Shown: positions 4,947 through 8,217 of the stretch, one piece after another
Layout: the number at the start of each line of letters is the position of its first letter
How positions within the stretch are numbered: the first letter of the stretch is position 1
Assembly: GCA_026396205.1 (NCBI GenBank)
Contig: JAPLXF010000071.1
Location: 1-8,217, forward strand
DNA from: Candidatus Moraniibacteriota bacterium
Lineage (GTDB): Bacteria > Patescibacteriota > Minisyncoccia > Moranbacterales > UBA2206
Length of the DNA stretch: 8,217 bases
Reading direction: 5' to 3'
Translations under genes and position numbers: made by a program
Notes under the pieces: generated by a model
What the model was told of the DNA's origin: nothing
What the model saw: only the letters and a program-made list of their open reading frames with translations
The model's database searches: none

Positions 4947-5945
4947 ATGGAAAACAAAAACTTAGACAAACAAAATCTCCGCCAAGTTATTCTTGATTTT
5001 CCCAAACAATTCAAAATAGGCTTGGAATTGGCCAAAGATATGAAAATTGCAGGCGATTTCCGATCCGTCGTCGTTTCCGGCATGGGCGGTTCGGCTTGGC
5101 CGGTTGATATCCTCAAAGATTATTTAAAAAATTCCGGCGTGGAAGAACTGGAAATTATCCAGAACCGCAATTATTCACTGCCCAAAAAAGCTTATACAAA
5201 TTCCATTAACTTTTTTTCCTCTTATTCCGGAGATACGGAGGAACCAGTGGCTTCTCTGGAAGAAGCCATTAAAAATAACCTGCCTTTAATAGTTTTTACT
5301 TATGGAGGAAAACACCTTGAATTGGCCAAAAAGAACAATTTGCCCTGCATAATTATTCCGCAGTGCGTCCAACCCAGATACGCCACCGGCTACTTCTTTG
5401 GAGCTATGCTTCAAGTGCTGATTAATTTGGGCTTGACAAAGGACGCGTCTTCTGATATACTGGAATATTCCAATAAACTTGCGGAGAATACGATAAACCT
5501 TGAAAAAAAGGGCCAAGAATTGGCTAAAAAGCTAGTTGGCCAGACCCCGATTATTTATGCTTCTGACAGATACGGAGCGGTTGGAATGGTGATTAAAATC
5601 AAAATCAACGAAGACGCCAAAACGCCGGCTTTCTGGAATGTCTATCCGGAGCTTAATCACAATGAAATGGTCGGCTTCACTCTGCCGCAGGGAAAATTCC
5701 ATGTGCTGACTTTCATGGATAAAGATGATAATCCGCGCATTATCAAAAGAATGCAACTGACGGCGGAATTATACAAAACCAAAGGTATTGAAACGGACAT
5801 CATTGAAATGGAAGGCGACAGCCTTTTCACTAAAATATTTTCTTCTTTGATACTGGGCGACTGGATCGCCTACTATCTGGCGCTGGAATACGGCCAAGAT
5901 CCGGTACTGGTTGAAATGGTGGAAGATTTTAAAAAACTTCTTTAG
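4947..5945 (+). CDS. Bifunctional phosphoglucose/phosphomannose isomerase
   Basis: Enzymes of this family (TIGR02128 / archaeal and bacterial PGI/PMI) interconvert glucose-6-phosphate, fructose-6-phosphate and mannose-6-phosphate in the cytoplasm. The 332 residues show tandem SIS folds: GMGGSA (45-50), SSYSGDTEE (91-99, sugar-phosphate binding), QPRYATGY (142-149), then PELNHNE (234-240), which carries the Glu and His expected in catalysis, and the C-terminal LGDWIAYYLA with DPVLVEMVEDFKKLL. The length is typical. It is not related to the cupin-type ManA. In this genome it can feed ManC (1192-2280) through a phosphomannomutase that is not in the window. The start codon is the only Met near the N-terminus and is in phase with the upstream 9-bp repeats. 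Confidence 0.93.
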   Translation: MENKNLDKQNLRQVILDFPKQFKIGLELAKDMKIAGDFRSVVVSGMGGSAWPVDILKDYLKNSGVEELEIIQNRNYSLPKKAYTNSINFFSSYSGDTEEPVASLEEAIKNNLPLIVFTYGGKHLELAKKNNLPCIIIPQCVQPRYATGYFFGAMLQVLINLGLTKDASSDILEYSNKLAENTINLEKKGQELAKKLVGQTPIIYASDRYGAVGMVIKIKINEDAKTPAFWNVYPELNHNEMVGFTLPQGKFHVLTFMDKDDNPRIIKRMQLTAELYKTKGIETDIIEMEGDSLFTKIFSSLILGDWIAYYLALEYGQDPVLVEMVEDFKKLL

Positions 5946-5965
5946 GTAAAGTAATTAACTTTTAA

Positions 5966-6010
5966 TATAATAAACATAGACTAATCGCTTTTTTAGCGTT
6001 TAGTTATACT
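5966..6010 (+). promoter_or_regulatory. Two candidate -10 boxes and a hairpin upstream of RNase J
   Basis: The 73-bp gap contains TATAAT (5966-5971) and, nearer the gene, TATACT (6005-6010), 8 nt before the ATG at 6019. Between them ACTAATCGCT (5980-5989) and AGCGTTTAGT (5995-6004) pair over 10 positions with one mismatch around a five-T loop. If the upstream box is used, the mRNA would begin with this hairpin. If the downstream box is used, the hairpin is only in the DNA. Neither box has a good -35. Confidence 0.45.
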
Positions 6011-6018
6011 ATCTTAAT

Positions 6019-7890
6019 ATGAACAGAAAAAGAATAAGAAACATCGACGGAATTATGCGTTCAAATCCGATAATTAAAATTTCTCCCAAAAAGAAAATGA
6101 TTAATGTCGCTTTTATCGCTGATTCCAAAAAACGCGGGCGCTTCATCCAGCAGCCGGCTAATTTTGCCGTGCTACCGAAAAAAATCAAAGTTTCCGCGCC
6201 GAATAATCAAAATATAAAAAGTAATGGCCTGCGCATCATTCCTTTGGGCGGGCAGGAAGAAGTCGGCCGCAATATGACCGTTTTTGAATACGGCGGCGAC
6301 ATCGTCATCCTGGACATGGGCATGCAGTTCCCGGAAGAAGATATGCCCGGCATTGATTATATCGTGCCCAATATCAGTTATCTCAAAGGCAAAGAAAAAA
6401 GGATTCGCGGCGTAATTTTCAGCCACGGGCATTTGGACCACATCGGTGCCGCTCCGATTCTGCTGGAAAAACTCGGCTATCCCCCGATTATCGGACGCGA
6501 CTTCACGCTGGCTTTTGTTAAAAAAAGATTGGAAGATTATAAGAAAAATTCAGCTGCCAATCTGAAAACCATTACCATTAAATCAGTCAATGACCGAATC
6601 AGGCTGGGCAAGTTCAATATTGGATTTTTTGAAGTGGAACATTCCATTATGGATGCCGTCGGATTGATTTTGAATACTCCGGACGGCACCGTAATCCACC
6701 CTGGCGACTGGACGATGGGCAAAGATCCGATTGATGAAAAGACCATAGCTTATAATCATTTGGCCAATCTGCCCGGCCCTAAAATTTTAATGCTGGAAAG
6801 CCTCGGCGCAATTGTAACCAATCCCAGCCAAACAACCGAAAAAGAAATGTACCAAAATCTGGAACAGCTTATTTCCGGCTCCGAAGGCAAAGTAATTATT
6901 GGAACTTTTTCTTCGCAGATAAAACGGATCGGGCATTTAATCGAATATGCGGAAAAAATTGGCAAGAAAGTGGCCTTGGACGGATACAGCATGAAAATGA
7001 ATGTGGAAATCGCCAAACAATTGGGCTACGTCAAAGCGCATAAGAGCACTCTGATTCCGGTTTCGGAAATCCATAATTATCCGGAAAATAAAATTGTGAT
7101 TATCTGTACCGGCGCCCAAGGCGAGGACAATGCCGTTTTATCCAGAATTATTACCGATAACCATAAATACATAAAGATTAGGAAAAACGACACGATTATT
7201 TTCTCTTCTTCGGTTATTCCCGGCAACGAAAAAACCATCCAAAAACTCAAAGACAATCTTTACCGCAAATGCGACAATGTCATCCACAGCGACATTATGG
7301 ATGTGCATACCAGCGGGCATTGCAGCGCCAAAGATATCCAAGAAATTATCCGTCAAATCCGGCCGGACTTTTTTCTGCCGGTCTATGCCAACCATTATAT
7401 GCTCAAAGAGGCCGCCAAGCTGGCGATGGGAACGGGCATTTCGAGGGAAAAAATATTTGTGCTAGACAACGGTTCCATTTTGGAATTTCAAAACCGCCGA
7501 GCCAGAATTTTGGATAGAAAAATCGACACCAGTTATGTCTTTGTGGACGGATTGGGCGTCGGCGATATCGGGCAAGTAGTCCTGCGCGACCGCCAGCTTC
7601 TGTCCGCCGATGGCATGTTTGTCATTACCGTAATTCTGGACAGCAAAACCAAAGAAGTGGTCGGCAACATTCAGGTTACTTCCCGCGGTTTCATTTATGT
7701 CAAAGAAAATTTCGATTTGGTCAATGAAACCAAACGCAAAGTAGTGAAAGTCATCAAAGAAACCACTTCCAAAAAAACTTCGGTGGATAAAAAATTCATT
7801 GAAGACAATATCCGCGATGTAGTTGGACAGTTTCTTTTTACTAAGACAGAACGCAGACCGATGATTCTACCAGTAGTAATTGAGGTTTAA
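6019..7890 (+). CDS. rnj: Ribonuclease J, divergent, with a basic N-terminal extension
   Basis: RNase J is a metallo-beta-lactamase/beta-CASP nuclease with 5'-3' exo- and endonuclease activity in mRNA decay and rRNA maturation. The 623-residue product starts with about 68 extra residues rich in Lys/Arg. The core follows: LGGQEEVGRN (76-85), SHGHLDH (135-141, metal ligands His136, His138, Asp140, His141), His208 in HSIMDA, Asp230 in HPGDW, Glu260 as the beta-CASP acidic residue, TGAQGE (364-369), IPGNEK and DVHTSGH (428-434), then the C-terminal domain ending TERRPMILPVVIEV as in known RNase J. The usual P-[VI]-H-G-E-Y motif reads PVYANHYML (454-462), so a Tyr replaces the normal His. Other Met codons at residues 13 and 27 are possible starts, but TATACT 8 nt before the first ATG favours 6019. 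A strong terminator follows the gene. Confidence 0.93.
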   Translation: MNRKRIRNIDGIMRSNPIIKISPKKKMINVAFIADSKKRGRFIQQPANFAVLPKKIKVSAPNNQNIKSNGLRIIPLGGQEEVGRNMTVFEYGGDIVILDMGMQFPEEDMPGIDYIVPNISYLKGKEKRIRGVIFSHGHLDHIGAAPILLEKLGYPPIIGRDFTLAFVKKRLEDYKKNSAANLKTITIKSVNDRIRLGKFNIGFFEVEHSIMDAVGLILNTPDGTVIHPGDWTMGKDPIDEKTIAYNHLANLPGPKILMLESLGAIVTNPSQTTEKEMYQNLEQLISGSEGKVIIGTFSSQIKRIGHLIEYAEKIGKKVALDGYSMKMNVEIAKQLGYVKAHKSTLIPVSEIHNYPENKIVIICTGAQGEDNAVLSRIITDNHKYIKIRKNDTIIFSSSVIPGNEKTIQKLKDNLYRKCDNVIHSDIMDVHTSGHCSAKDIQEIIRQIRPDFFLPVYANHYMLKEAAKLAMGTGISREKIFVLDNGSILEFQNRRARILDRKIDTSYVFVDGLGVGDIGQVVLRDRQLLSADGMFVITVILDSKTKEVVGNIQVTSRGFIYVKENFDLVNETKRKVVKVIKETTSKKTSVDKKFIEDNIRDVVGQFLFTKTERRPMILPVVIEV

Positions 7891-7910
7891 CTATCTAACT
7901 TTATCGCAAG

Positions 7911-7940
7911 AAAAAATCGAGGTTAAACCTCGATTTTTTT
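7911..7940. terminator. Intrinsic terminator after RNase J, probably bidirectional
   Basis: ATCGAGG (7916-7922) and CCTCGAT (7928-7934) pair around TTAAA. Runs of A (7911-7916) and T (7934-7940) extend the stem and give a U-tract on either strand. It lies 20 bp after the RNase J stop codon. Confidence 0.85.
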
Positions 7941-8085
7941 GTAATTGTATTGGTTTTAATTATGTAATCAATTACTTACCTCCAGCTTATGTGGACACGG
8001 AGTGTCCGAAACATTGCCTTAATTAGTCAGCTTTTGGCATATGCGATTATTTGACTAATTGGGTTTGAGGCAAAAAATCATTTTT
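7941..8085. other. Non-coding stretch with several hairpins; possible structured RNA or repeat
   Basis: No ORF longer than about a dozen codons is present on either strand. In order it contains GTAATTG/CAATTAC (7941-7947 and 7969-7975); a tight palindrome GGACAC-GGA-GTGTCC (7993-8007); and a longer stem in which AATTAGTCA (8021-8029) pairs with TGACTAATT (8052-8060), extended by wobble and C-G pairs to 8018 and 8063 and possibly by TGCC/GGCA (8015-8018 and 8069-8072). The apex holds the palindrome GCATATGC (8037-8044). Lying upstream of a terminator-like hairpin, it could be a small RNA gene or a string of dispersed palindromes. I recognise no known RNA family and no clear promoter. Confidence 0.4.
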
Positions 8086-8110
8086 AATCGAGGCTTAGCC
8101 TCGATTTGTT
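8086..8110 (+). terminator. Second terminator-like hairpin of the same TCGAGG family
   Basis: AATCGAGGC (8086-8094) and GCCTCGATT (8098-8106) form a perfect 9-bp stem with a TTA loop, followed by TTTGTTT. The A/T-flanked core TCGAGG...CCTCGA is the same as in the terminator at 7911-7940. T residues also flank the left side (8081-8085), so its orientation is less certain. Confidence 0.6.
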
Positions 8111-8217
8111 TAAGTTTCCTGCTGTAGCGGATTAAATATATTAATTTGGTTGAAAATTATGTCCATTGCATTTGAATTTTTGTTTGTTTTTTAAAAACGC
8201 GTGGATCCATTTTTTAA
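8111..8217. other. Right-edge intergenic sequence, no gene recognised
   Basis: AT-rich sequence with only tiny reading frames: 11 codons from the ATG at 8159 on plus, and 17 codons on minus near the edge. TTAAATATATTAATTT (8132-8147) is AT-rich but lacks a matching -35. Nothing else can be supported. Confidence 0.5.

Noticed and set aside
8159..8194. Start of a new gene at the right edge
   Set aside because: The ATG frame ends after 11 codons, and no longer frame is open on either strand to the window edge.
8190..8206. Adjacent ACGCGT and GGATCC (MluI and BamHI) sites near the right edge, like a cloning linker
   Set aside because: Two 6-bp palindromes alone are weak evidence, and the surrounding AT-rich sequence does not look like a vector.

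Overview
The gene set and style suggest a Candidatus Patescibacteria (CPR) genome, probably Parcubacteria-like. The signs are moderate G+C, very short gaps, -10 boxes almost touching start codons, an orphan membrane-anchored peptide-type solute-binding protein, a divergent RNase J, a single-domain ManC and a prepilin-like protein. This lineage call is inference from gene content. No phylogenetic marker such as rRNA is present. All complete genes end in TAA or TAG and no in-frame TGA is seen, so nothing points to a recoded TGA.

Layout. At the left edge (1-293, minus) is the start of a lipoprotein gene whose end lies outside the window. It diverges from a cysteine-rich type IV prepilin-like gene (410-1033, plus). 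The prepilin converges on manC (1192-2280, minus), with an inverted repeat between them. A 37-residue, very basic small ORF (2344-2457, plus) diverges from manC. Then come an inverted repeat that ends on a good promoter and a likely operon of a four-helix YvlD/phage-holin-4-type membrane protein (2592-2963), secG (2947-3180) and a family 5 solute-binding protein (to 4904). A bifunctional phosphoglucose/phosphomannose isomerase (4947-5945) and RNase J (6019-7890) follow, each with its own upstream signals. The last 327 bases hold no gene. They contain a strong terminator, a chain of hairpins and a second terminator-like hairpin of the same family.

How the genes connect. The isomerase interconverts fructose-6-phosphate and mannose-6-phosphate, and ManC makes GDP-mannose from mannose-1-phosphate. 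Only the mutase between them is missing from the window. These two genes are 2.7 kb apart on opposite strands but carry the same 16-bp sequence, in the same gene-relative orientation, 22-24 bp before the start codon. The holin-like protein, SecG and the binding protein are all envelope proteins. RNase J is mRNA decay/processing machinery.

No defence system, CRISPR array, transposase, rRNA or complete tRNA was found. The most interesting signals are small-scale: the shared TATAAGTCC element, the start-codon-less 5' end of the binding-protein gene lying inside a tRNA D-arm look-alike, a Tyr at a normally His position in RNase J, and structured intergenic inverted repeats.
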